A stretch of 64,000 nucleotides of DNA from Bacteroidia bacterium (GCA_025454875.1 JALONP010000009.1:1-64000); one strand, 5' to 3'. Counted from the first letter of the stretch, positions 47,736 through 56,683 are shown. Notes: generated by a model not told the origin, from the sequence alone. Made by a program: numbers and translations.

Positions 47736-48962
47736 ATGAACCTCCCATTTGCAATTGCCAAGCGTTACTTTTTTTCACGCAAAAGCAGTGGGTCGTTAAA
47801 TCTTATTTCCATCTTATCGGGCATTTCGCTCGTTGGTTACGTGGTTGGTGCTGCCGCATTGTTAGTAGTCCTCTCTGTTTTTAACGGGTTTGAGGTAATG
47901 TTTATGGGGATGTACAACCATTTTGATTCTGATATTCAAATTGTCGCAAGTCGTGGCAAAACATTTACCGAAAAGGAGTTATCAAAAATTGATTTAAACA
48001 AGGTTGAAGGTATATGGAAATACGCAATGGTGCTCGAAGAAAACGCATTGTTCAAATATGGCGATAAACAAAATTTAGGAACGCTAAAAGGAGTAGATTC
48101 GAATTTTGCCCTCATTACCGGATTGGATAGCAGTATTGTGGCTGGCCAATCATTTGTGCCAACATCAAATTCATTTCAGGCTATTGCAGGGCAAGGCATT
48201 GCTTATCAACTTTCGATTAACCCCAATGATCCTTTTGAGCCACTGGTTTGTTATATCCCTTCTCGGGGTGAGGTGGATATGTTAAATCCAATGGACGCAT
48301 TTGTAAAAGCAGTAGTTTCACCTACAGGAGTATTTGCAGTGCAAGAAGAAGTAGATAATAAATATGTGATAGTGCCATTGACTTATTTACAGGAAACAAT
48401 TAATAGGCCAGCGGCTTATACTTCAGTTGAGTGCAAATTGGTTGAAGGCGCTTCTTCTGAAAAGGTGCAGCGCGTTTTGCAACAAAAGTTAGGTACTGGT
48501 TTTAAAGTAAAAAACAGGTTTGAGCAACGTGAAGCATTTTACAAGGTGATGCAGTCTGAAAAGGTGATAAGTTATTTTATTTTGTTTTTTATTCTCATCA
48601 TAGCTGCTGGCAACACAATCGGAACGCTGTATATTTTGGTTCTTGAAAAACGAGCCGACTTAAACATTCTTGCGGCAATGGGCTTAACACCCAAACAAGC
48701 CCAACAAATTTTTATGTGGCAAGGTGTTTTAATGTCTGCTTTCGGAGGATTGATTGGAATAGGATTAGGAGCACTCATTTGTTATTTACAAGAAACATAT
48801 GGGCTCGTACAACTCGACCAAAGCGCCTCTTTTATGTTTAATGCATATCCTGTTGCGTTGCGGTATTGGGATATGTTATTGGTTGGTATAACCGTATTAT
48901 TTTTAGGAACATTTACAGCCATTTACCCAGCTTATAAAGCCAAAAAACTCATAACGACTTAG
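47736..48962 (+). CDS. LolC/E-type ABC transporter permease (FtsX family)
   Basis: 408 residues with the lipoprotein-releasing permease plan: an N-terminal helix after AIAKRYFFSRKSSGSLNLISILSG (shortened here), a large periplasmic domain of about 230 residues, then three membrane helices in an FtsX domain with GLTPKQAQQIFMWQGVLMSAFGG (shortened). It would work with a LolD-type ATPase to move lipoproteins to the outer membrane, but no such ATPase is next to it. Its last 14 bases overlap the end of the convergent DedA gene. Confidence 0.88.
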   Translation: MNLPFAIAKRYFFSRKSSGSLNLISILSGISLVGYVVGAAALLVVLSVFNGFEVMFMGMYNHFDSDIQIVASRGKTFTEKELSKIDLNKVEGIWKYAMVLEENALFKYGDKQNLGTLKGVDSNFALITGLDSSIVAGQSFVPTSNSFQAIAGQGIAYQLSINPNDPFEPLVCYIPSRGEVDMLNPMDAFVKAVVSPTGVFAVQEEVDNKYVIVPLTYLQETINRPAAYTSVECKLVEGASSEKVQRVLQQKLGTGFKVKNRFEQREAFYKVMQSEKVISYFILFFILIIAAGNTIGTLYILVLEKRADLNILAAMGLTPKQAQQIFMWQGVLMSAFGGLIGIGLGALICYLQETYGLVQLDQSASFMFNAYPVALRYWDMLLVGITVLFLGTFTAIYPAYKAKKLITT

Positions 48963-49569
48963 TCTTTTTTTGGTTGCGTAAATTGTTAATAACAGGAATG
49001 GCTGTAACCACAATGAACGCAATTACAATGTAGTTTAAGTAATTTAATGCATTTGGAAAAACACTTCCAACAAAGTATCCAGCTGTAACCACAACTCCTG
49101 GCCATAAAATGGCACCAAGAATATTGTACATCAAAAAAATGCGTCCGTTAACTTTTACAACGCCAGCCAATATTGGAGCAAAGGTTCGAACAATTGGCAA
49201 AAAGCGCCCCATAATGAGCGCGATTCCTCCGTATTTTTTGTAAAAATTTTCAGCGGTGTAGATATACTGTTTTTTAAAAAACAAGGAGTCGGGCCTTTTG
49301 TATAAGGCTTCTCCAGTTTTGTATCCAAAGTAGTATCCAAAGTAATATCCAGCTATGGCAGCCGCTGCGATTCCGGCTTCGAGCACAGCCAAATCTACAT
49401 CCAATACGTTTAAATAACAAAGTAGTCCAGCAGTGAATAACAACGAATCTCCAGGTAAAAAGAAACCGAAGAAGATACCGTTTTCAATAACGATAATAAT
49501 TAAAAGCAAGGCTAAACCACCATACCTGATGAGCTCTTCCGGCTTAAATAAATCCCAAAAACTATCCAC
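48949..49569 (-). CDS. DedA family membrane protein
   Basis: 206 residues with five or six hydrophobic helices and the DedA/VTT signature: FFGFFLPGDSLLFTAG near the N-terminus and the F-x-R-F-x-P-x-V-R-T-F-A-P motif (MGRFLPIVRTFAPILAG), with a Gly-rich loop GYYFGYYFGYKTG. Family members are lipid scramblases or flippases that support undecaprenyl phosphate recycling. It converges on the permease gene with a 14-base overlap at the stops. The last stretch is basic (RNQKKTKSL). Confidence 0.92.
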   Translation of the reverse strand: MDSFWDLFKPEELIRYGGLALLLIIIVIENGIFFGFFLPGDSLLFTAGLLCYLNVLDVDLAVLEAGIAAAAIAGYYFGYYFGYKTGEALYKRPDSLFFKKQYIYTAENFYKKYGGIALIMGRFLPIVRTFAPILAGVVKVNGRIFLMYNILGAILWPGVVVTAGYFVGSVFPNALNYLNYIVIAFIVVTAIPVINNLRNQKKTKSL

Positions 49570-49627
49570 GTGTTTTAGAAGTGATTGGGGTAAACATAAC
49601 CATTAAGGGACTATTAAACAAATGATA

Positions 49628-49990
49628 TTAATTGTTGGGTTTTTCCTTTTTTTTGATTTCCTCAAACAGTTTTTCCATGTGAAAAACATAATCCAAACTG
49701 TCGTCATAAATAAAGTTGAGTTCTGGAATAACACGCACTTGCTTGCGAATGCGCAAAGCTAACTCATGGCGAATCGTTTTTTTATGCACTTCGAGAGCGG
49801 CCAATAAATCGGAATTATTGGTTTGGTTTAAGAAACTAATAAATACTTTGGCATATCCCAAGTCAGGCGATACCTCTACTTTGCTAATGGTGATGAAAGC
49901 ATTTTGAAACAAAGAAGATCGATTTGCCTGAAAAATATCGGCTAACTCTTTTTGCAATAACCGCCCAAATTTCTCTTGTCTGATACTCAT
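49628..49990 (-). CDS. rbfA: ribosome-binding factor A
   Basis: Binds the 30S subunit and assists 16S rRNA 5'-end maturation. The 120 residues fit the family: a start IRQEKFGRLLQKELADIFQ, the KH-like strand ITISKVEVSPDLGYAKVFISF (shortened) and the RVIPELNFIYDDSLDY segment. It lies 33 bases past the MsbA-like gene in the same direction and 58 bases from the divergent-oriented region of DedA, so it may be cotranscribed from the exporter promoter; a CATATTTG near its start is one base away from a -7 box. Confidence 0.94.
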   Translation of the reverse strand: MSIRQEKFGRLLQKELADIFQANRSSLFQNAFITISKVEVSPDLGYAKVFISFLNQTNNSDLLAALEVHKKTIRHELALRIRKQVRVIPELNFIYDDSLDYVFHMEKLFEEIKKKEKPNN

Positions 49991-50022
49991 GGTACAAATA
50001 TGGTTTAAATTGGCAACAAACC

Positions 50023-51849
50023 TTAGGTAAAAGTTTGCATGTCGGTAAGCTTTTTGTAAATACCGTTTAACGCAATCAGCTCATGGTGTTTGCCTTGTTC
50101 AACAACCACCCCTTGGTTTAACACAACAATGGAATCGGCATGTTGTATAGTTGATAATCGGTGGGCAATAACCAATGCCGTTCGGTTTTGCATTAAATGT
50201 TGAATTGCATCTTGCACCAATCGCTCTGATTCCGTATCGAGGGCAGAAGTGGCTTCGTCTAAAATAAGAATGGGTGGGTTTTTAAGCACTGCACGTGCAA
50301 TTGAAATACGTTGGCGTTGGCCCCCGGATAATTTTCCACCACGATCGCCAATATTGGTTTGGTAACCTTGTTCCATTTGAACAATAAATTCATGTGCATT
50401 GGCAATTTTTGCCGCACGAACAACAGCCTCTTCTGCAACATCAGTCATGCCAAAGGCAATATTGTTAAACACCGTATCATTAAACAAAATGGCTTCTTGT
50501 GTTACAATGCCCATTAACTGGTTTAAGCTGCGCAACTGTATTTCCCGAATATCTGTTCCGTCAATACAAATGCGACCCGCGCTTACATCATTGAATCGGG
50601 GTAACAAATCGGCTAATGTTGATTTACCCGCACCTGATTGCCCAACAAGGGCAACCGTATGGCCTTTTGGAATGGTAAGGTTAATATCTTTGAGAACAGT
50701 AGTGTCACCGTATTGAAACGAAATATTTTCGAATGTTATTCCTGTTTGAATATCATTTATTACTACTGCATCTGGATGGTCTTTAATGGCAATAGGTTCT
50801 TCTAATATGGTAAAGATGCGCTCGCCCGAAGCAAGGCCTCTTTGAATATTGGTGATAGCTGATGAAATGTTTTTTGCTGGAACCAAAATTTGCGAATACA
50901 ATACAATATAAGTCATAAAGGCACTCGCGTTAAGCTCAGATTGATTGCTTAAAACCAACTGACCTCCATACCATAATAAACAAACCACCACGCTTACACC
51001 TAAAAATTCTGATAGTGGAGAGGCAAGCTCGCGTTTGTTCCACATTGATTTTAGTACACCACGGTATAAGGTATTGTCGGCATTAAATTTTTGCCTGATA
51101 TAAGGTTGGGCATTAAATGCTTTGATAATACGAATGCCAGAAATGGTTTCGTCAATAATGCTTAACAAATTGCCAAGCAATGCTTGTCCGCTTTGGGCTT
51201 GTTTGCGTAATTTTCGCGAAATGGTGGTGATAATCACCCCAGAAATGGGAAGCACAATTAGTGAAAACAAGGTTAGTTTAACACTCATGGCAAACAGCAA
51301 GATGATGTAGCCAATGATCATTAAGGGCTCTCTAAAAACTATTTGTACCGAACTCACAACGGAGTTTTCAATTTCATTTACATCGTTTGAAAGACTTGAC
51401 ATTAAATCGCCTTTGCGCTGGTTTTGAAAATACCCAGCATGCAATTCCGTTATTTTGAGGAATAGTTGCTCGCGGATATTTTTAACCACGTAGGTGCGCA
51501 TATTTGTAAGTACACGCTGTGACCAATACTTGAACACGTTCGAAAAAAATACCGATACAATAATCACCCCGCATACAAATTGCAATGCGCCTTCTTTCCC
51601 ATATTGGTTAAATATGGAAACAAAATAATAGTTAAACACATTTTTAAAATAGGCAATGCTCAGTGAAAAGGGAGGTAATTCTGCTTGGGTTTCGAGCGTT
51701 ACCTTTTCGAAAATAACATTCAACAACGGGATGAGTAAGGTAAAGTTTAACAGGCCAAATATTACCGCCAATATTGCCAATACAGCATACTTTGGAATAA
51801 ACCGTGAAAATGGTTTGGCAAAGGCGAGTAATTTAAAATACGTTTTCAT
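50023..51849 (-). CDS. MsbA-like ABC exporter (ATPase fused to permease)
   Basis: 608 residues from the ATG at 51849; the frame begins upstream at 51945 but that part has no homology and crosses the divergent GT2 promoter. The N-terminal half contains six membrane helices; the C-terminal ATPase has Walker A GQSGAGKSTLADLL, a Q loop, signature LSGGQRQRISIARA, Walker B ILILDEATSALDTE and the H-loop LVIAHRLST. This is the half-transporter type that forms homodimers, for lipid A/lipid flipping or drug export. The GT2 next door hints at envelope glycans, but substrate is not proven. Confidence 0.92.
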   Translation of the reverse strand: MKTYFKLLAFAKPFSRFIPKYAVLAILAVIFGLLNFTLLIPLLNVIFEKVTLETQAELPPFSLSIAYFKNVFNYYFVSIFNQYGKEGALQFVCGVIIVSVFFSNVFKYWSQRVLTNMRTYVVKNIREQLFLKITELHAGYFQNQRKGDLMSSLSNDVNEIENSVVSSVQIVFREPLMIIGYIILLFAMSVKLTLFSLIVLPISGVIITTISRKLRKQAQSGQALLGNLLSIIDETISGIRIIKAFNAQPYIRQKFNADNTLYRGVLKSMWNKRELASPLSEFLGVSVVVCLLWYGGQLVLSNQSELNASAFMTYIVLYSQILVPAKNISSAITNIQRGLASGERIFTILEEPIAIKDHPDAVVINDIQTGITFENISFQYGDTTVLKDINLTIPKGHTVALVGQSGAGKSTLADLLPRFNDVSAGRICIDGTDIREIQLRSLNQLMGIVTQEAILFNDTVFNNIAFGMTDVAEEAVVRAAKIANAHEFIVQMEQGYQTNIGDRGGKLSGGQRQRISIARAVLKNPPILILDEATSALDTESERLVQDAIQHLMQNRTALVIAHRLSTIQHADSIVVLNQGVVVEQGKHHELIALNGIYKKLTDMQTFT

Positions 51850-51922
51850 CTTTGGTATGCAAGTATAGTTTTTTATTCGGAAGCATAGAAAATTGTTACA
51901 TTTACAACGTTTCAAGCCGAGC

Positions 51923-52747
51923 ATGATTAGCATTATTACAGCCATTCACAACCAACTGCCAATGAACAAACTCTTTTGGCAGTATTTGCAAAAGCATACT
52001 TTTCATCCATTCGAGTTGATTGTGATTGACAATAACTCTAGCGATGGATCAGCTGAGTTTTTTGAACAAATGGGTGCAATAGTTATTCGGAATAAAGCAA
52101 ACTATTCGTATCCATACACACAAAACCAAGGAGTGGCGGTAGCGCAATATGATGTATATGCCTTTTTAAATAATGATATCATAGTTGCACCTAACTGGGA
52201 CCAGTTGCTGCTGGATAGCATGCGGGTGCATAACTTAGATATTATTACCGTGTGTGGAATTGAGCGTGTTGAAACGCAAGCGGCAACCAAGGCAATGGGC
52301 CGCAAATGGAAGCGCATAAAAAATACTATACAAGCCTTATTTGGTATTAACGCGTTTACCTTGCGACTCATGCACCAGTTGATGTATCAAAATTGGGAGC
52401 GCTTTTCGGCTGAGCGACAGCAGCAATTTGCAAAGCAGGTAGTGGAGGGGTTTGTAGGTAACTCGGTTGTATATACCCGAAAGGCGGCAGCACTTATTGG
52501 CAATTGGGACGAAAGAATTCAAGAAGCAGATTTTGATTTGTATATCCGAAGTAAAAAGAGGGCATTAGAAGCAGGTGATTTAAAGCCATGCCATATTGCA
52601 CTTGATGTATTTCATCACCATTATATCCGCATTACTGCTAAAGCTAAACCGCCTGTGTTTGCTGATGCTAATCAAATGATTCCGCTTAGCCAAAAGTGGA
52701 CTGAAGCAGAGCGCATGCACTACTTAAAGGACAATGTTTTTACATAA
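51923..52747 (+). CDS. glycosyltransferase family 2
   Basis: 274 residues from the ATG at 51923. The GT-A fold is evident: ISIITAIHNQLPMNKLFWQYLQ (shortened), FELIVIDNNSSDGSAEFF with the nucleotide-binding Asp pair, and FLNNDIIVAP containing the DxD-like metal site N-D. The C-terminal part reads NWDERIQEADFDLYIR. It probably adds a sugar to a surface glycan. It diverges from the exporter gene with only 73 bases between their starts, where TACATTTA at about 51897 could be a -7 box. Downstream is the repeat island. Confidence 0.88.
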   Translation: MISIITAIHNQLPMNKLFWQYLQKHTFHPFELIVIDNNSSDGSAEFFEQMGAIVIRNKANYSYPYTQNQGVAVAQYDVYAFLNNDIIVAPNWDQLLLDSMRVHNLDIITVCGIERVETQAATKAMGRKWKRIKNTIQALFGINAFTLRLMHQLMYQNWERFSAERQQQFAKQVVEGFVGNSVVYTRKAAALIGNWDERIQEADFDLYIRSKKRALEAGDLKPCHIALDVFHHHYIRITAKAKPPVFADANQMIPLSQKWTEAERMHYLKDNVFT

Positions 52748-52821
52748 ATACAAGGATGCTTTTAGGTTAGCTTTCTTGCTATAAGCCCTTACAGCCTCTC
52801 GAAACTGAGTTCTGCGTAGCC

Positions 52822-53003
52822 AACCCCGTTCGCGCGAGCGTCTCGCTCGTGCATTACCATAAATAAACACAAAGCCCAACCCAGTGTAAAAGCTTGGTTG
52901 GGCTTTACGTTTTAAGGGGTATAAACTATTTATAAGGATTTTAGCAACCCACGCATTACAAATGCGCGGGAACATAGTGCAAGATGCTCGCGCGAACGGG
53001 GTT
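52822..53003. repeat. 182-bp element with 18-bp terminal inverted repeats
   Basis: AACCCCGTTCGCGCGAGC at 52822-52839 recurs as its exact reverse complement at 52986-53003. Inside are further hairpins (GCGAGCG-tct-CGCTCGT at 52834-52850; CGCATT-aca-AATGCG; and the stem of the terminator below). GTAG precedes the left end. This is the look of a REP/BIME-type or MITE-type intergenic element, much richer in GC than its surroundings. No coding ORF fits inside. I see no target-site duplication. Confidence 0.6.
52871..52906. terminator. hairpin, possible terminator for GT2 and tRNA-Arg
   Basis: AAAGCCCAACC pairs with GGTTGGGCTTT around a loop of 14 bases. Both flanks are short A and T runs, so either strand may use it. 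It lies inside the 182-bp inverted-repeat element. Confidence 0.6.
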
Positions 53004-53037
53004 TTTCGGGACAAGAGACCGGTGCCCTTATTTTTAG

Positions 53038-53109
53038 TAGTCTCAGCGGGAATCGAACCCACATCAAAAGTTTAGGAAACTTCTATTCTATCCATTGAAC
53101 TATGAGACC
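53038..53109 (-). tRNA. tRNA-Arg (anticodon CCT)
   Basis: The minus strand gives acceptor GGTCTCA/TGAGACT (G-U at the end), D arm GTTC...GAAT, anticodon loop TTCCTAA (CCT, reads AGG), and T arm GTGGG-TTCGATT-CCCGC, with A as discriminator and no encoded CCA. 72 bases. Its 5' end is the start of the tandem repeat described next, and no promoter lies directly upstream. Confidence 0.93.
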
Positions 53110-53324
53110 AATATTCTATCCATTGAATGCCGCAACTGTCAAAATCTTTGATTTTGCTTAGTTGCGAGCATCCTCGAAAAACTACGCAAACTTTGTTTGC
53201 TATTTTTCGGGACTATGAGACCAATATTCTATCCATTGAATGCCGTAACTGTCAAAATCTTTGATTTTGCTTAGTTGCGAGCATCCTCGAAAAACTACAC
53301 AAACTTTGTTTGCTATTTTTCGGG
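53099..53324. repeat. two tandem 113-bp units carrying tRNA-Arg fragments
   Basis: Units 53099-53211 and 53212-53324 are identical except for two bases (C to T at the GCCGYAAC position and G to A in ACTACRC). Each contains, on the minus strand, the tRNA-Arg acceptor plus linker GGTCTCATAG, then TCCCGAAAAA, two hairpins of the same plan (unit 1: 53132-53165 and 53175-53209, both with TTT loops), and a copy of the D-arm run TTCAATGGATAGAAT. The next 11 bases after unit 2 repeat the acceptor stub again. A minus-strand CATTTTTG (53348-53355) beyond the array resembles the tRNA's original -7 box. Confidence 0.85.
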
Positions 53325-53374
53325 ACTATGAGACCAAAACGCATCCGCAAAAATGCTCTTTTTTCTTCACATTT

Positions 53375-55474
53375 TTACTTCACCACACTACCAGGTTCAA
53401 TATCTTTTTCAGAGCCTACGCTGTATAGTTTTCCAAAATCGTTGCCTGCCATTAACAACATACCCTGGCTTTCAATACCTCGTATTTTGCGAGGAGCCAA
53501 GTTTGCCACAACGGTAACCAATTTACCAACCAAATCTTGAGGCTGATAATACTCTGCAATGCCACTTAAAATGGTGCGTTGCTCAAACCCTAAATCAACT
53601 GTGAGTTTTAGCAGCTTATCTGCTTTGGGTACCCTTTCGGCTGCCAATACTTTACCCACGCGTAAGTCTATTTTATCAAAATCCTCATAGGCAATATCGC
53701 TTTTTACAGGGTGGTGTTGTGGGGCCTTTATCGTTTCGGGGCTACTGCTAATAGGTGCTGCAACGGTTTCGTTTTCTGTTTTAATTCGTTGCAACCGATC
53801 CAATTGAACTTGAATTTCTTCATCAGCCACTTGTTTATAAAGGATTTCTGCCTTGTTAAGTTGGTGGCCATCAGGTAAAATATTTTCGTTAAATAAACCG
53901 TTCCATGCCAACGTAGGAGCCTTTAACATTGCCTTTAACCGAGTTGCTGTATGTGGCAAAAAGGGTTCGGCTGCAATGGCCAACTTTGCACAAATTTGAA
54001 TAGCATCATACATAATCGCCTTGGTATTTTCTTCATCTGTTTTCACCAGTTTCCAAGGCTCTGTTTCGGCCAAATATTTGTTTCCGGCTCGTGCTGCATC
54101 CATAAAGCAACTAAGTGCATCGCGCAATTTAACGGCATCTAGATGCTGACGCATTTGGTGTAAGCTATTTCCCAATGCATCAAAACATGTTTCACGTGCA
54201 GCTTTTAGTTTTTCGTCTTTCAATTCACTTAATACACGAGGAACTTTTCCTTCGTAGTATTTTTCGCTAAGTACAAGTACCCTGTTTACAAAGTTTCCAA
54301 AAATGCTTACCAATTCGCTATTTACACGTGTTTGATAATCTTTCCAAGTAAACTCGCTGTCTTTGGTTTCGGGCGCAATAGAAGTAAGCACATACCGCAG
54401 TTCATCTTCCCTATTTGGGAAATCAACTAAGTACTCGTGTAACCATACAGCCCAATTGCGTGAAGTTGAAATTTTATCACCCTCTAAATTTAAAAACTCA
54501 TTGGCTGGGATATTGGTTGGTAAAATAAAGTTGCCGTGTGTCATCAACATCATTGGAAAAATGATGGCATGAAACACAATATTGTCTTTGCCAATAAAAT
54601 GGACAAGTGACGTTTCTTTATCCATCCAATATTTTTCCCATGCTGCCGTGCCATTAAAATACTCTTTGGTAGCACTAATGTATCCGATTGGCGCATCAAA
54701 CCAAACATACAACACTTTTCCCTCAGCGCCTTCAATTGGTACGGGTACTCCCCAATCTAAATCACGAGTCATGGCACGCGATTGCAATCCATCATTTAAC
54801 CAGCTTTGGCATTGGCCTTTGATATTTGATTTCCAAGAATCAAACCTTTGAATATACTGCTGAAATGCTTCGCTTTGTTGCAACTCACCCATCGGTAAAA
54901 ACCAGTTTTTGGTTTCTTTTAACACTGGTGAGGCGCCACTTAACGCAGATTTTGGGTTGATTAAATCGCTAGGGCTTAAACTGGTTCCACATTTCTCGCA
55001 TTGGTCGCCATACGCATTTGGGTTGCCGCAGCGAGGGCATGTTCCGATAATATACCGATCGGCTAAAAACTGCTGGGCTTCTTCGTCATAATATTGTTGT
55101 GTGGTTTCTTCTTTAAATATGCCTTTATCATACAAGGTTTTAAAAAAGGCTTGCGCAGTTTGATGGTGGATAGTTGAAGAAGTACGGCCGTAATAGGTAA
55201 AGTCGATGCCAAATGCTTTAAAGGCATTTTTCATAATACCATCGTATTTATCAACTACTTGTTGCGGTGTAACACCTTCTTTTTTGGCTTTAATGGTAAT
55301 AGGTACTCCATGTTCATCACTCCCACAAATAAATACCACATCTTTTCCTTGTGCCTTTAGGTAGCGCACATAAATATCAGCAGGTAAATAACATCCTGCC
55401 AAATGACCAATATGCACAGGTCCGTTGGCATAAGGCAATGCTGCTGTAATTAAGTATCGTTTTGGTTCTGTCAT
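53375..55474 (-). CDS. metG: methionine--tRNA ligase
   Basis: Charges tRNA-Met. About 699 residues from the ATG at 55474, which begins TEPKRYLITAALPYANGPVHIGHLAG; the frame's ATG at 55519 lies upstream of the promoter and is rejected. It has the class I signature HIGH as HIGH-like HIGHLAG, the zinc knuckle CPRCGNPNAYGDQCEKC, KISTS for the KMSKS loop, the anticodon-binding helices and a C-terminal EMAPII-like tRNA-binding domain (DFDKIDLRVGKVLAAERVP) at about 590-699. A consensus-like promoter lies just upstream. Confidence 0.96.
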   Translation of the reverse strand: MTEPKRYLITAALPYANGPVHIGHLAGCYLPADIYVRYLKAQGKDVVFICGSDEHGVPITIKAKKEGVTPQQVVDKYDGIMKNAFKAFGIDFTYYGRTSSTIHHQTAQAFFKTLYDKGIFKEETTQQYYDEEAQQFLADRYIIGTCPRCGNPNAYGDQCEKCGTSLSPSDLINPKSALSGASPVLKETKNWFLPMGELQQSEAFQQYIQRFDSWKSNIKGQCQSWLNDGLQSRAMTRDLDWGVPVPIEGAEGKVLYVWFDAPIGYISATKEYFNGTAAWEKYWMDKETSLVHFIGKDNIVFHAIIFPMMLMTHGNFILPTNIPANEFLNLEGDKISTSRNWAVWLHEYLVDFPNREDELRYVLTSIAPETKDSEFTWKDYQTRVNSELVSIFGNFVNRVLVLSEKYYEGKVPRVLSELKDEKLKAARETCFDALGNSLHQMRQHLDAVKLRDALSCFMDAARAGNKYLAETEPWKLVKTDEENTKAIMYDAIQICAKLAIAAEPFLPHTATRLKAMLKAPTLAWNGLFNENILPDGHQLNKAEILYKQVADEEIQVQLDRLQRIKTENETVAAPISSSPETIKAPQHHPVKSDIAYEDFDKIDLRVGKVLAAERVPKADKLLKLTVDLGFEQRTILSGIAEYYQPQDLVGKLVTVVANLAPRKIRGIESQGMLLMAGNDFGKLYSVGSEKDIEPGSVVK

Positions 55475-55485
55475 AAAATATAGGG

Positions 55486-55515
55486 CAAATGTAAGGTTTT
55501 GTTGCTTGGGGTAAA
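55486..55515 (-). promoter_or_regulatory. metG promoter
   Basis: Minus strand: TTTA (55512-55515), 18 bases, TACATTTG (55486-55493). The -7 box is exact and ends 11 bases before the start codon, so the transcript leader is at most a few bases. Confidence 0.6.
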
Positions 55516-55550
55516 ACAAAAATGAGGGCCCAATTTTTTAATAGGAGTAT

Positions 55551-56633
55551 ATGAAAATGAGAATCTTTTGCGTGTTTTATCTTTTGCTACCCTTGCTAAC
55601 AATTGCACAAAAAGATACAACCAACAAATCCAAACAGATAGATCTTGCAATTATTCCATCAATTGGGTACTCGCCCGAAACAAGGTGGTATTATGGAGGA
55701 AACGCTACGGCACTTTTTAAGCTCAATACAAATGATACCCTAGCCCGCACAAGCAATGCAAGTTTTGATATACTATATACACAAAACAGACAAGCATATA
55801 TTGGTTTGGAGTACAATCTCTTTTTTAAACAGGAGGAATATATGTTGAGGGGTATTAACGAATGGGTTGATTTTAATCTTGATTACTATGGCATTGGGCC
55901 TCGATCTCCAAATATTGCTGAAACATTTGATTACAGGCAACTCACCTTTGATAATACTTTGTTTAAAAAGTTGAACGGAAAAACATTTGCCGGTATAGGA
56001 TATAGATTCAGCTCATGGAATACCCTTCGAGCCATTGATGGCGGACTACTTGAAAGCGATAGTCCAAGCCATTACTTACAATCTATATCTAGCGGATTGA
56101 TGTTTACTTACCTGATTGATAGCCGCGACAATATTGTGAACACATTTAAAGGGGGCATGCTCAATGTTTCATTAACACTCAATAGTAAATGGCTTGGTTC
56201 AACTGCAAACAACCCAAATGTGAATATTGAAGCCAGTAAGTTTTACAAAGTAAATAAGTATAATCACATATTAGCATTTCATGCACTGGGGAACTTTAAT
56301 TTTGGTGAAGTGCCGTTTGCGGAATATTCAATTTTGGGAAGCGAAAACATGAAACGGGGTTATTACAGTGGCCGTTACCGCGACAAACAATTTGCAGCCG
56401 TACAAGTAGAGTACCGTTTTCCAATTTACAAACGCTTGGGCATGGTGGTATTTGGTGCAATGGGTGATGTGGCACCAACCATTCAAGCCTTTGCCTTGCA
56501 AACCATTAAGTTCTCGGGTGGGGGTGGGTTGCGGTTTATGTTATTTAAAGACGAACGCTTGAATTTGCGTTTGGATTATGGCATTACCAACCAAAGTGGT
56601 TTTATGTATATTGGTGTTGGTGAAGCTTTTTAG
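55551..56633 (+). CDS. D15/BamA-family outer membrane beta-barrel protein
   Basis: 360 residues with a signal peptide (cleavage near LTIAQK). The rest is strand-turn-strand throughout, and the segment SENMKRGYYSGRYRDKQFAAVQVEYRF (shortened here) matches the conserved strand region of the D15 (surface antigen) barrel, including the R-G-x-x-x-G-R-x-R-D form of the VRGF/Y motif. No POTRA domains precede it, so it is the barrel-only kind, of unknown role, not BamA itself. A start three codons on (55557) is also possible. It diverges from metG with 76 bases between the starts. Confidence 0.85.
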   Translation: MKMRIFCVFYLLLPLLTIAQKDTTNKSKQIDLAIIPSIGYSPETRWYYGGNATALFKLNTNDTLARTSNASFDILYTQNRQAYIGLEYNLFFKQEEYMLRGINEWVDFNLDYYGIGPRSPNIAETFDYRQLTFDNTLFKKLNGKTFAGIGYRFSSWNTLRAIDGGLLESDSPSHYLQSISSGLMFTYLIDSRDNIVNTFKGGMLNVSLTLNSKWLGSTANNPNVNIEASKFYKVNKYNHILAFHALGNFNFGEVPFAEYSILGSENMKRGYYSGRYRDKQFAAVQVEYRFPIYKRLGMVVFGAMGDVAPTIQAFALQTIKFSGGGGLRFMLFKDERLNLRLDYGITNQSGFMYIGVGEAF

Positions 56634-56683
56634 CCGTTTGCAATTCGTATTTTTCCGATTATCAAATTCTACCAATTGTCTTG

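Noticed and set aside
52822-53003. Insertion sequence
   Set aside because: Too short to encode a transposase, no coding frame and no target-site duplication.
53129-53324. Further tRNA-Arg gene copies in the repeat units
   Set aside because: They hold only the acceptor stub and D arm, in permuted order, with no anticodon or T arm.
53099-53335. CRISPR array from the two repeats
   Set aside because: Two direct units without spacers of varied sequence, and no cas genes; they carry tRNA fragments instead.
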